This document shows, piece after piece, positions 34,020-47,300 of a stretch of DNA of 64,000 nucleotides (position 1 is its first letter; every line of letters starts with the position of its first letter). Made by a program: the position numbers and the translations under genes. The DNA comes from Mimachlamys varia (lineage: Eukaryota > Mollusca > Bivalvia > Pectinida > Pectinidae). The notes under the pieces are model-generated. The model was not told the DNA's origin. It searched no databases and worked only from the letters and a program-made list of their open reading frames with translations. The stretch spans positions 31,122,229 to 31,186,228 of the forward strand of contig OX392533.1 in assembly GCA_947623455.1 (NCBI GenBank), in the 5' to 3' direction.

Positions 34020-34450
34020 ATATTAAATGTAATACAGATTTACTAAAAAAAGACCAGAGAGTACCAAAGCGTCAACAAAACCATAATCCGAACTCAAAAT
34101 CGTTTAAACTAGAGGCAAAATATGAAAAAAGGAAAGATGTACATGGAGACTAAATGCATAAGATAATAAGACCAGGTGTTCCGGAAGAGTAAGCGTCTTC
34201 TACTTCATCGACGACAACTGCCATGTAAATATTGGTCACAGCCAAGTAAACATCAGGTTCTGAAAATGAGATCCGAGTCATCATCCTCAATAAAAACAAG
34301 GGAGAACACTAATGAGCATACGCAAAAACGTCCATCTTCATATCACGTAAAGATACAGAATATGTTCCATGAAACCAAGATGGTGACCATAAAACTTTCC
34401 CACAGTCTTCATCAACCTGCACCTCTCCTTTCCCTGTGCCATAAGTTTGT
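34020..34450 (-). repeat. Dispersed repeat, '[11 protein letters not shown]' family, copy 2
   Basis: Shares with 38195-38610 the ordered blocks GCGTCAACAAAACCATAATC, AAACTAGAGGCAAAATA, AGACCAGGTGTTCCGGAAGA, GTAAGCGTCTTCTACTTCAT and ATGAGATCCGAGTCATCATC. The reading frame is broken in this copy. Confidence 0.75.
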
Positions 34451-34454
34451 TCGT

Positions 34455-37400
34455 CAGCAGCTGATATCTATCTCTAAAACCTAATATGACATGATTTTAT
34501 AAAAAAAAGTCGTCCTAAGTGAAGGTAGTTTCAAACTGATGCTTATGTTTGGATGTTGTTTGGTATTCATTTGTATACGAATTTTTCTCACGATAAAGCC
34601 ATTACCTATATTGTCGTAGTGAGCTGTATTATAAATATTATTTGAATTGTGTTGGCTGCGGTCTCCGACATCTTGCACAATTATATATTATTTAATATGT
34701 ATGTGTATTGTAATCCTATATGCTATTGCATTCGGAAAGAAATAAAATTGAATTTGAAGTATTTATAGCTAACAAATTTTCTGCATCCTAATATGTTAAT
34801 CTGACGAATCGAAAAAAGGAGTAACAATATCAGTGGACTTTTAAGAATAGAAGTTGAATTATGAAATTTCTCGACTTTAATACACATACTTTGGAAAATG
34901 ATGTGCAAGCACGGGCTTATGTGCTTACATGGCAGCTACGCCCCTGACTACACAGGCATTAAGCACCTCAGATACCGATACCATTTTAAAGCATTTTCAC
35001 TTCCATTTCGTCGATCTCGACACGTCTACAATTTATCCATTTTCCTATCTTTTGATCGCGTTGCAGCTTGTCTATGCCTCTTTAGAGTTTACAATAACGT
35101 CGTGATTATCTGATGCCAATGAAGATTATCATGCGTCCCTGTACGATCATTTTATTGTGTTCGTTGGTTGTTCAGAATACCGCGTGGCTCACTACGCTGG
35201 TTGGTTTTTAAGACTACCATGTCGCCCTCTAAGGACTTATTTCCAAGTGCCTCTGGGCCACCTTATTGTGTTTAAACATTGCTGTGTTGGTGGGATATTG
35301 AAACCATAGATACCGATAATGAATATCAAACGTCAAGGTCACAACATGACCTTGACAGGATATCACACTTTGTTGAACGTTCAAAGTTTAACTATGATAA
35401 AAGCAAAAGGTCAAACATCAAGGTCACAGTTTTATCTGATTGTGTGACTTTGACAGAATGAATTTTTGGGATGTTCATGGTCGAACATGTTACGAAGATT
35501 TAAGGTCAAATTTTAAACATTAAGTCAAAGTGCCCCCTGACTATTGATGTATCCTCCACAGAGTGCCGTCTTTGTTGGAAACGTCAACGTCCTTCAACCT
35601 GACACACCATGAGCAATGATTGATAAGCTATGCATGACAAAGATCACAGGTTGAGGTATAAACGTGTAATATAATTTTGAAGAATTAAATATTTACAAAC
35701 GCAGCACCTACGTTTGTGTCATGTTTATCCCCCCCCCCCCCAAGAAAGTAAACAACTCTCGTTCAAATAACAAAACGGACAGCTGTCCGGAATTTATAAA
35801 CAAGTTCATAATAAAGTTAAAACGGATGACTTTCCCGGATTTCTGGAATGACTGATTTTTTATTATTTACATTTTAACCTTTCTAACCAGTGATACATGT
35901 AAAATTATGTATATCACATACGGATCCATGTCCCAGTACACTGTGTTTTTCGTATACAAATATACCTCCAATAAAATCGTTTGTAAAATAAGTGTAGGAC
36001 AGTTTGGCCTGAACAAAGCCGTTGTCCAAGTACAAATGTATCTCATTAGAACGATGGCACAATAACACGAAATCAACTGTGGGAATCTCGATCCATTCCC
36101 ACGTTATTTTTACACTCAGAACACTTTTAATTAGATTACAGTTTATTTCTAATATTATATACAAGTCCTAGAGGCATGGTTTTCTATCCGTTCAGAAATG
36201 ATTTGTCAAAACTAGAATTAGTCAGAGAAAAAATGGTTTTCGACGTGAAGTTGTAATTTTTTCGTGGTTTGGGAACCCTTAATTTGAAATATGAAAAATT
36301 GTAAGTTTTGTTTTATTGCTAATAACACATGATGCACAGAGTAAGCAGGAGAACACAGATGCCCCTGGCTATTGGCAGGGTCTTGTTAACCTAAATATGA
36401 CAATTTTGGATGCGTCTGTTATTTGATAAATCGCCAGAAAATAAGACTACGGAAATGTTAATTGGCTTGTAAATACCATACAAACTGTTTCCTTGGTAAC
36501 TGACAAGAATTGATACGTCTGGTATGGTTCCGCTAAGACTAAACCTTGTACATATAGTTTAACGTATAAAGGTCCCTAGAGAGGGATACCAGTCTTATTG
36601 GCTATATGTTATGTATGTAAAACCGGGCAAACGGAAATGTATTTGTTCAGCTTCTTGATAAAGGTCTTCCGTCTCAATAACTCTCATTAGCTCCATTTTG
36701 GACGCCAATTCGTCTTAATTAACAATATTCTGTGTACTTTTCCAAATTATGCACAAAACATGAAGCTTTGTTGAGGTCGTTCCCTTTCTGACTCTCCACA
36801 CGTGTGCCTTAAGGGTCTGGCGAAGTGAACAATTAATTCACGTGCTGAAAAGAACGCTAATGATATTGTCACTCTCTCGCGGAAAAGGGGTTCCAGGCCC
36901 TAAAGGGATATTTTCATCGCTTCTTTCTCGACTAATCAGCTGAACAAATCGGCAGTCGGTATACCGTAAAATAGATTTGTTCCTGGTTTAGGAGTTGTAA
37001 TTGTTGAGAAATCTCACAGACGCGTCATAACTGGCTCAAAAATTCCCGAGGACAAGTAGACTGTTTCTCTACTGATTCCTAGTGCAATACAAAAACCATT
37101 ATTCCTAACGGGGGAGCGAGGAATTCGTTACCCGAGGAAAGTACAAAACAACAGTCGATATTTAACAGGTTTCACATTATTTGAGAGATTAGTTGATTAG
37201 TTTCTGTAAGTTGCGTACTATTCTGTTCCATATGTATCATTGCTTTATGACATCGATCCCGCTTTAATTCGAAATATGCAAATATTAAACTCTGCCAACG
37301 TATTTTATGTTACAATTATGTAGGAAAGTGTATACGGTTTCCGCCATTAGGAACTTTTTAAAAATATTTTTTGGTGGGCTTAAATGTACATACCCTGGTA

Positions 37401-38190
37401 ATATGAGCAGATAGTTTGAATCATAGCGCCAAAAGTAACAAGAACGGCAGCTTCCAAAAGAAAGGGTAACGCATTATTTCGCAATTTCTAAATACAAGCA
37501 TAATAGGTACTGTTGGTTGTTTGCTTATTTTTTCATTTGTGTTGTCCCAATAAGGAATTATAAGATCTTTTTTTTTGTAAATGATAAAAGTAACGTCACA
37601 TTATACGTCATCATCTAACATCATCTGTATAATTATGAATGCACAAAATGTACTTCATTCGAAAATATATCCCGAAGTGTAATGCTCTGTTGCAATCTGA
37701 AATGTCAGATGAACACCTTATCTAAACAAGACACCCCAGAGGTATCTTAGCGCCCACCATCGATGATTTTCATTAATTCTTAGAAAGATGATTATTTTTC
37801 CTTCTTATTTTAACTTTCATTTATGTATTTAATCTTAATCATATCCTAGTGCTATGAACTTTGAAATTTCTTGTGAAAATTAATAACAGTTAAAATAAGG
37901 CGTTTAATCAAGAATTCTGTTTTTCGGGGATAAGTTCAATAACCAAAACTTTAAGAGAGATCCATCTTGTATTTATTAACAAGGATAACCTGCATATGAA
38001 ATTCGGGAAAGACCCATTTTATACTTCTCAAGACAAATTTTCATAGTAAAAATTCAAGATGGCTGTCTGATGATGTTTGGCTAAAATGAGGCACTTGCTT
38101 TATACTTCAAATATTTTACTTCAAACGACCTTTTCTCAATAACCAGATTGTGTAGGTTTCTGATATTGGGTCATTAGCATGTTATGATGA
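34455..38190. other. No gene recognised
   Basis: AT-rich DNA with short ORFs only. It includes an inverted pair of TCAAGGTCA at 35333-35355 and a C-run (about 13 C) at 35730-35743. No exon or repeat family could be supported elsewhere. Confidence 0.4.
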
Positions 38191-38194
38191 GGGC

Positions 38195-38610
38195 TTCAAA
38201 AAAAATCAGAGAAAACCAAATCGTCAACAAAACGGTAATCCGAACTCAAAATCGATTAAACTAGGGGCAAAATAGGAACAAAGGAAACATTTTCACAGAG
38301 AATCTCGTAAAAGCACAAGAGAATAAGACCAGGTGTTCCGGAAGAGTAAGCGTCTTCTGCTTCATCGACGACACCCGCCATGTAAATCTTGGTCACATCC
38401 AAGTAAGCATCAATCCTCAAAATGAGAACCGAGTCATCATTGTCATCACAACAAGTAAACACACTAACAAGCAAACTTAAAAACGTCCATATTCAAATCA
38501 CCGAAAGATACAGAATATTTCTCGATGAGATCAAGATGGCGACCATATAACCTGCCCATAGTCTTCATACCTGCATCTCTCGAATCCCGGTGCCATAAGT
38601 TTGTTCAAAT
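38195..38610 (-). repeat. Dispersed repeat, '[11 protein letters not shown]' family, copy 3
   Basis: This is the best preserved long copy. The minus strand gives [20 protein letters not shown] within a 72-codon ORF (38256-38474). It matches copy 2 along almost its full length. Confidence 0.75.
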
Positions 38611-38614
38611 GAAT

Positions 38615-39540
38615 GACTATGACCCACTTCAAAGATCACAGAGGTCAAATGTATTACATTATTAATGTAATATCTTCAAATAACATTTTCTGAATAACCA
38701 AAAGGCAAAGTGTATTGATATCCGGGCACTTAGTCTATTGGGAAGGATGGCTTGTTCAAATGAATTAATGTCACATGTATTATAAATTTATGTTAAAATG
38801 TTTCAATAGATTCGATTGAAGCAGAGAGTTATAATTTGTATATTCCAATGGAAATATAGTTCTATTGTAGTTCTCTTTTAAGATTAAATTGTTAGATAAC
38901 AATCAGGTGAGCGATTCAGTCCCAGTGAGCCTCTTTTATTTTGTAGCCTTAATATTTTAATAAGCAGACGACAGTAGCTTCTCACTTACTTACTGTAACA
39001 AATGTCTAAAGATGATTTCATCTTTTGTGAATATGTCTACAACAGCATTATTCAGCAAAAGGTTTCAAATGTGTACCATAAAGAAAGACTCGGTTCCGTA
39101 CAATCCCACGTGATTTTGAAAAATGGCATGCTGGTTAAAATAAGGAGATATATCACCCTCATTTACTGATATGGTTTCCAAACAATTGTGGAAGGAAACC
39201 TATTTCAACGATGGATGATATCGCAATTTAACGATTTATTTAAAACTAAAAGCAACGCTCTGTCAAATATTGTTCCAGTTTTTTCAGAAAGCCAGGAGTC
39301 CTTGGCGGTAATGGCGAAAGTGTTTCAGAACTTTTATATGCCTTGAAATTTCTGGATTTAAGTCTTCTTAATCCTTTAAAGTTCGTATAAGTATTCCTCA
39401 CTGTGTTTCCCATCAGTAGAATAGAGATATGGTATTTTATAGAACCATCAGGAAGAGTAGTGTTGCAAGTTGTCGTCTATAATCATGACTGATTAAAAGC
39501 TGTACAAAAAATTAATAATAAGATAATGAAAGAATAAATA
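38615..39540. other. No gene recognised
   Basis: No coding or repeat structure seen apart from the boundary with the microsatellite that follows. Confidence 0.3.
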
Positions 39541-39542
39541 TA

Positions 39543-39780
39543 TGATTGATTGAGTGAGTGAGTGAGTGAGTGAATGAATGAATACATGAATGAATGTATA
39601 AGTGTTTAAGTGAACTGTCATTGAACGAATAAACTAATGAATATATAAATGCGTGAGTAAATAAATGAGTGAATTAATGAATTTATATACAATGTATGAA
39701 TAGGTGCGTGAATGAACAAATAAATGCAATGATGAATTGATGAATAAATAAATTAATTAATCCGTATATCAATAATCAAT
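39543..39780. repeat. Degenerate tetranucleotide microsatellite
   Basis: A core of GATT, GAGT and GAAT units (39543-39596, containing GAGTGAGTGAGTGAGTGAAT) grades into scattered ATGAATGAAT- and AAATAAAT-like units to about 39780. Confidence 0.75.
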
Positions 39781-40190
39781 CAACGAGTATAAGGATATAC
39801 ATAAAAATATGCCATAATAATGTCTGTTGGCATAAAAGTTTTTTTTACAACAATGTTCATATACCGAGGATATTTGGTCCCAGATCCTAAAGTAATCACA
39901 CCCTTAAAACGTCGATTTCCGTGTTAAATATCAAACAAACTACACTAAACACATATTACATATCATACATATTTTATTATTTTGTTCGGAGTAACAATCA
40001 ACAAGCATTGCTTGTAATTCCACACACAATAAAGCATATCTTGACTGTATTATACATACATCACATGGCCACACTGTTCACCATCATTCATTACTTACAA
40101 ACAATTCCACTTACAGGTATTATTGCTCGGACAATAAACACCAGGAAAAACATTTTTGTTAATTCAACATAGAAACATTTTATGTATTAA

Positions 40191-40430
40191 AGATGACGTA
40201 ATACACACATATGCTGCACCTTTTTAATTTAGTAATAGATACAGCTAAATATAGATACAGTTTGCCGAAAAAAAAATGAATTAAACTGCATCATACAGCT
40301 GTTTCGTCCTCCTAGGACTCTCCAGTGATGCTAGGGGCAAAAAGGTTGGAATCCAAAATTTCTAAACTAATGTAGAAGCAGAAGGGTCAGGTTCGTAAAA
40401 CCCCTTTAATTTATAAATTTAGAAGTTTTG
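40191..40430 (-). repeat. Hammerhead-bearing dispersed repeat, copy B
   Basis: Full-length inverted copy relative to 20232 and 57501. It includes the outer blocks AAATTTATAAATTAAAGGGG and TGCAGCATATGTGTGTATTA (minus strand). It lies about 700 bp beyond the aquaporin stop codon, in the same orientation as that gene. Confidence 0.9.
40288..40331 (-). ncRNA. Hammerhead ribozyme, best preserved copy (B)
   Basis: A small self-cleaving RNA fold of 44 nt, read 5' to 3' on the minus strand. Stem I 5' strand GCATCA (40331-40326) is followed by core CTGGAGA (CUGANGA consensus, N=G). Stem II is GTCC-TAGGA-GGAC, followed by GAAA. The palindromic stem III ACAGCTGT ends in the GTA cleavage triplet, and the stem I 3' strand TGATGC is exactly complementary to GCATCA. 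Every consensus core nucleotide is present. Stem III has no loop, so it could pair only weakly in cis or pair between two molecules, as described for minimal hammerheads of Penelope-like elements and retrozymes. The ribozyme call is inference from fold and core; activity is untested. Confidence 0.85.
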
Positions 40431-41131
40431 TATAATTTCAAATCGTGTACTACGAATTTATTATGTACCGTGCCACTACTCAAATGAAATTAACTGTGGC
40501 TATGGAGGCTCCAGCAAACCTCGGGGACTAAAAATGTAAGTTTCCGTATCAACAAATTGCACGTTATCATTTCATTTCCCAATAGTGTGTTGTTTTGAAG
40601 CGGACTGCCAAGCGTCACATTGACAAGTATCAAAATGGTGGAATGAACAGATCCACGTATTAATATGCTGTACTAATTGTTTGTCAATCTTCTTTGAATT
40701 TTTTAGGCATACAGGAGGTCACAGTTTGCTGAAACAATGGGTATGTCACATCGAGCGATGAAGGGGCCGAACAAAACTATTTCGGATAAAGTTTATTTGA
40801 AATAAGATGGTTGATGTTATCTGGCTTTGTCACAAGGACCAGATTTGCTTTTCTAATTTTTTAAAACTGTGGTAATTTCCTTACACAATAACACTCTATA
40901 ATCGGACGAAATGGTTAAGAAATTATCATTGAGTCATGAAGTCATCAGTAATCGATCAATTATGTTTTAAAGTGTTAGCAATCCGTTTCGTTGTACATTG
41001 TAATAATGTAGTAAACTAAAAGTTCACAATTCAATGTCAACAAATTATAGACGGTAAATGTCCTCTCATGAACTGATTCTCATAAACGTACTGACCAATA
41101 CAAAGTGTATTGTTGCAGAAATGAAATGACG
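40431..41131 (-). other. Aquaporin 3' flank / probable 3' UTR
   Basis: No ORF of note. On the minus strand an AATAAA lies at 40797-40792, about 335 bp past the stop codon, and is a candidate polyadenylation signal. Confidence 0.35.
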
Positions 41132-41344
41132 TCATATCTGTAGTTCCTCCGTTGCCGTGTCATGCTCACATGCGAGCTCCGTTGCTATGGAGTTTGTGCT
41201 GGCGCATTCCTCTTTGCGTTGAAGGCTGTATACTTTCTGTCTTAATGAGAACTTAAAGTTTTGGAATTGTTTGGACGAATCTTTGGTATATTCAAAAGTA
41301 AATCCTCCCAGCATTCCGCCAAGTATTGGGCCAACCCAATAAAC
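41132..41344 (-). CDS. Aquaporin exon 3 (residues 224-293)
   Basis: The acceptor TTCATTACAG precedes [20 protein letters not shown], the sixth membrane segment. The hydrophilic C-terminus and the TAA stop follow. The tail has several Ser/Thr that could be phosphorylated, but no specific site is claimed. Confidence 0.93.
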   Translation of the reverse strand, partial: VYWVGPILGGMLGGFTFEYTKDSSKQFQNFKFSLRQKVYSLQRKEECASTNSIATELACEHDTATEELQI

Positions 41345-44300
41345 CTGTAATGAAATAATTAAATTGTAATATTTGCAATCGGCATCGGTTTCGGGTTTTC
41401 TGATGAATCTGCCTGAATCTCAATAATATAATTCATACTAAATATACACATGCCAAAATTAAATCAAATATCGAAACTATAACCCGAATCCATAATCGAT
41501 AAAAAAATCTAGTGACAAAATATGAACAAATGAAATTTTTGTAAAAAAAAGATCCTTGAATAAGCACAAGAGAATAAGGCCGTGTACCGAAATCACGAAA
41601 CAATCGTATTTTATTGCGTATATGATCACGTAGGACGTAAACGTCTCCTGCTTCATTGACAACATCCGCCATGTAAATCTAGGTCACACCAAACGAAATA
41701 CCATGTCCTCAAAGGGAGAACTGAGGTATTAGGTAGTATTTGCAAGCATAATAAGTAGGGATCCCAATGAACATATTTGAATATGCCCACCTTCATATCA
41801 TAAAACTATATGATAACTTCTTCAAATATAACATATTTTTTTATACTCAAATTATTTAGAGCCTTTTCTTAGGGTTGAATGTAAGTCCTTACTTAAGGAA
41901 TGACCACAATTTGTTTAGGGTTGTACGGTATATACCTAAAATAACGTGTGCACTTTGCATGAATCCGCGAAGCAGTTTATGCAAACAAGTGCACACAGCT
42001 TTTTTTATTCCTTATAATTTCATTTCCCAAGATACACATATAAGCCGTAAGTCTAATACAATGATTTGGTATTAATTATGACAAAAATTTAATAGATAAC
42101 CATGTGCTTAAATTTCACCTCAAACCAACTTCATCCAATCAGAAGTTTGATTACACAATACGGCGCCAAACATGGTGGTATATGACGTCATCACTTTTTG
42201 TGTTGTCTGATTTTTGAGGTTATACGATATAACATGAAAAAGCTAACAATGGGGGAATAGGCAAAATTAAATTATAAAGTATCATACAGAGACTGTAATG
42301 TACAAATATTGACTTCTTGTAAGGATATTGAGTCAACTTCTTCCTCTTATAATCTACCACGGACCTCATGGCACCATATTTTATTCTTGTACCAATATAT
42401 CAAATCATTACAACTCATTTCGTGTATTTTGCTAACTTGTTCACTGTCATTGGGGGTCCTGGCTTTGGGGATGAAATCGACATCTTTACGGGTCTGAGAT
42501 TATGATTTCACGACAAATATTATTTCAGGAATGGAAAACATGCCAAAATAATGGGGTTTGTTTTGGCAATTTAACATTGTAGAAATACATGAAAAAATAT
42601 TGGAATGAGAATGGAACTGATTTATCTTAGGGCGTTGTAACATCCTGGTTTTTATTCTGACTCACAACTTGATCGAGATTTAAAACAACATCACGTCGCT
42701 CCTCGACTAAGATTAACTGTTATTGATCTTCAACAGTAAATACATCAATATCCTGTTTGATCGTGAAGAACAATTAAACGGGTCAAGTTAGTGCAACTTG
42801 CCTCAGCGGCACAAAACCCCCGATAGAAAAGTGCAAACGCTATTGTTTTGATATTTTAATTGACAGCTTTGGGTCGTGTGTGGAATTACGGAGTATTTAT
42901 ATAAACCTTGTCGAAATGAATTGCTACGTTTTCAATACCTTCAATCAATACAGAACGCCGGATGTAGTCATACCTCAATTCAGTATATTAGGTCATTCTG
43001 ACGATTTTATTCATAGATTAAATGGGAGTATTTATGCTTTGTTTCTTTATTATCCTAATCGGAGCGTGAAAACACAAAAGCGAATCATATAAATCAATGC
43101 AAATTGTGCCAACGAAATAACACTTGAAAATTGTTAAAAATCGCTGCGATAGTGTGACAAGTTAATTTGACCAGTTGAAAAGAAGGATTTTGGTTTAGTT
43201 TGGTTTAAGAATAGAATTTGAGTATTTACTATGCAAACAAAGAAGATCATTAGTAGAGAGTATTTACTTGTGTGTTCTTTTAACATGCAGCTAGTTTCAC
43301 ATGGCATACACAGGCAATATGAATGTCTTATGGCTTATGTCTCAGCGCTTTATGTTGAACTTATTTATTCCCTGTTGAAATTAATATTATCTATTAACTA
43401 AGATAAGAAATGCTCTTGCTTATATCTAATATTTGCTATTGTGGTTCCGTTTTGTCAGATGTTCGTTCTTTTGTTATAAATTCTTGCGTCAATTGCGTAC
43501 GGCAATAGCTTCAATAATTTACCTATTGCGTTCAAGCTGACATGAATGCATGAGTTTAAAGATTACATCAATTCAATACAATCACAGATAATATATACCC
43601 CGTATGCGTGTATAATTGTGTAACAGGAAAAAAAGAAATGCAAAGGCCAGATCGGGATTCGAGCCGGGGACTCTCTAAACTCTAGACTTTGCTAATTGAG
43701 ATATCTGCAAATCGAAGACCGACCTAGTCCAGTTCCGCTACAATTATATAAAACACTCATTTCCAGCATGCGAGACACAATTACGATTTTGCATTTTTGA
43801 CACAGAATTTTCATGTCAGCCCCAGCTTTGGTCATTAAGAGTTTAATTACAAATTCCGATTTCAAGAAAAATGTAATTGGTATTGGTTAAAGGAAATGTA
43901 CATTTAATTTGAAAATAAGCCAAGCTTTTAAATAGGAAATTGTTTGCCAAAAACTGTTTCGCATTGTTATTCAATTGGTTTCTCACGAACCATTGATGAA
44001 TTGGAGCAACATCAACGTAGATTTACACACAGGTGATTACGAGTTGTAAACGGAGCAATTGGCTCTTCGTGTCAAGTAAAAGGAGAAGGGGAAGAGACGA
44101 AGGAGGTGAATTGGAAACAAAGAAAGGACGAGTAAGGATGAAGAGGAACTTGATAACGATTTTGATCACGAAATCATGTACCAATCTGAATTTAATGTGG
44201 TTTAGATTATAATCTGCCTAAAACACTGCACGTATCAACGACGTTGATCAATGGTGTTAAATCTTCGCAGCAAGGTTCACTATTAGTACGCCCCGGATAA

Positions 44301-47300
44301 ACTTTTATGATGACTGCTTTGAGCGATGTGTGATGACCGTTGCAGCAAGTGTTTCCTGTTATGAAATAACACGTAAAAATAGTGCTAAGTTTAACGAGAA
44401 TAGTCATATTATTGGTTTGGGTACGCTTCTTCTGTACTGAATAACACCCAACTTTCATGGTGAATTATATTCGTATTTTCTTTTCATTTTGAATGCGAAA
44501 ATCAAAGCTGCCAATCTAAATTCCATTAATATCAATAAATTAGTTTTTATTGTGATAGCCTAACACGGTAAATATCATAGCTTATCTATTTACTGTCGGC
44601 ACTTTCGGTAGGATTATAGATGTGGTTCGGAGTAGAAGGGGAGTCAGAACTCGTTCGGATTTGAAGCCGCCCATGAGAAACAACACACCACTAAATATGG
44701 AGGATGATGGTGACTACTTACCCAGTGGTCCGTCCATATGTTCATGATGAGGGCGGGACCCAGAGACCGAGCAGGGTTGATGCCTGCCCCTGTATATCTT
44801 ATCTGTAAAAATACAATAAGGTCAAAAGGTTAAACAGTATAGAGAAGAAACACAGTTAATGATAAAATGGGTGACAAGGAAGATATGTATATTTTAGACG
44901 ATGAGAACGAGGCTGTAATTATTGTAAATATTGAACTGTTTCTTTCCAATATTTTAATTCATTAATGTGGTCGGGTGGCGCAATGGATGGCACACTTTCT
45001 TTTCTCCAAGGCGCCCGGGGTTCGTATCCCTGTTTGGACGTGAACATATATGGGGACACTTGCCCGACCACCATGAGTTTTCATCGGGTATCCTGTTTTA
45101 CCCCGAACGACCAACTGCGCGAAATGCAAAACAGTGTGCAGGAAATACATTGCAATAATTTGGTTTCGTTATTAGTTTGAGTAAAATGTAAATAAAATTC
45201 AACACCATAATTCATTTATCTGATTTTCCTAGTTTGCTTGTTTCAATGATTTCATGTATTGTATAAAGATAACGGGTGCAAGCATCATGTTCCGTTATTC
45301 TATCTACAACACACTTTTCTTATCTCAAAAGTTTTATCAACAGTAAGGGGTTTGGGAAATGGCAGTATTTAAAGTAAACTCTCGTGGTCGATGTATTGAT
45401 CACTATAGACAAGTGTCGAGAAAACTTTGGTTATACGGTCACGGAAAAAGATGATAACCGAGAGAAAGTTGGGATTACTGTCCCCTTCTCAGGTCCATAT
45501 CACCACATCGTTTCGGTCATTTGGTTAACTTGTTGTACGTCCTATTAACAGCAAGTCGTTTAAGGACGTGTGAGGTTTTGGAGTTGGAGGAAAGCCGAGG
45601 TACCCGGAGAAAAACCATCGACCTACGGTCAGTACCTGGCAACTGTCACACGTCGGTTTCGAACTCGCAACCCAGTGGTGGAAGACTAGTGGTACATTGT
45701 ATTTGTCAAGAAACCTTAACCTTTCGGCCACCGCGGCTCCTCGTTTTGGTCAATGGCGACATAACCAGTTAGTGAACGGAATGAAACTCCATTTATATGT
45801 GTTACATCATTGATAATTAATTATCTGTGTTCTAGTTTGTTTTGTTTTTTGTGTTGTTTAACGACTCATCGACAATTTGAGTCATTTCATGCCAAGCCAC
45901 ATTGTAAAATCTTGACATTTACAAAAATGAATACATAAAATCCAGAAACAAAAGGTAAAACATAAAACATTAATATCTTGAAAGATATCAAGATGCATCA
46001 ATAGCAAACGAATATTTATGAAATACATGTATATCATTTCTTATTATAGAGTTTAATTGAATATTCTGTAAGTAATCAAAGATTGATTGCGCAGGAACTG
46101 TGTCAAAGGAATGTTTCCTAGATGATGGTACATTAAAAAATCTGTCACGTATTTGTTTTGATCTGGTCGTTTGATAACACTATTGAAACTGAATTGGGGC
46201 AACGGATATCGAGACGCCATATTTAAAGATGAATATTCATTCTGAGTGGATCAATGGAAAGTGTCTGATACAAATATCAGCTGGATTGTATAGAACGTAT
46301 TATTCATTTAGTTCATCCCGATAAACCATGTTTGTTTTCAAACATGAAGATAATCAATAATGCCCTCATCGTTTTTTGTCGATTTGGTTATTATCCCTCT
46401 CGCTTGACACGATCACCAATGCTTCGATTATTTTTATAAATGTATTAGGTCCAATGGTTTTCTATTATAGTTAGATTATCGTTGAAATAAAAAGAAGCGA
46501 ACTTCTATTAGAAAAATACAAAAAGGAACCACTCGTGTATGTTTTGCTTCTCTGTGAGTGTTTACAATTATCGACTTTCGTGTTTCTGCCGTAAAAGTTG
46601 TCAAAGAATAACAAAAGACAGGTCCTACTGGTATGATGGTGTTAAGGGAGATAATCAAATTGTAGCGCGCTCCCTACAATTTAGAAGAGAAGCGATAATT
46701 ACAACTCACATTACGTCTGTTACAGAGACGGATACATCCTCTCCCGAGATTAGAAAAACTGTAAACAACAAGTGAAGTACACTCACTACATATAGACTGA
46801 AGTTCAAACACTAAACATCAGATGTACTCTTACAACTTAAGGATCCCCGTACCACAGCTAAGTTGCTTCTACGCATTAGAAACTACATGGCTTTGATAAA
46901 TAAGTTTTAACAAAGGATTTATTTGCTGGACTTTTATGGTGAAAATTTAATGAACATCATATAAGGAACAACATTGTCTGTTTATATATATATGGCGTGG
47001 TTCTTGGCGGAGTGGTTTTACTGAAATCGAAGGTGTGGTTTTATCGCGATTGGCGGCGTGTTTTTGCCAGCATTGAAGGCGTGGTTTTATCGCGATTAGC
47101 GGCGTGGCGATACCAATATTGGCGTGGTTTTATCGCGATTGGCGGCATGGTTCTATCGTGAAAGGTTGGATGGTTGATTGCTTTTACATGTACGTCCTAT
47201 TCACATCCGGGTTACATTTAAGGACGGTCTCCCGGTATTGGCGATGTGGTTGCGTGTGTTGAGAGCGTGTGTATTAGGGAGGCCGCGGTATGTTCGTGTA

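Larger units (their letters stand above)
41345..44721 (-). other. Aquaporin intron 2 (3.4 kb)
   Basis: Contains a dispersed-repeat copy (41455-41825), a MITE relative (41870-42040) and a tRNA-like SINE head (43630-43740). The stretches 42045-43625 and 43745-44720 hold only short ORFs and no supported feature. Confidence 0.85.
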
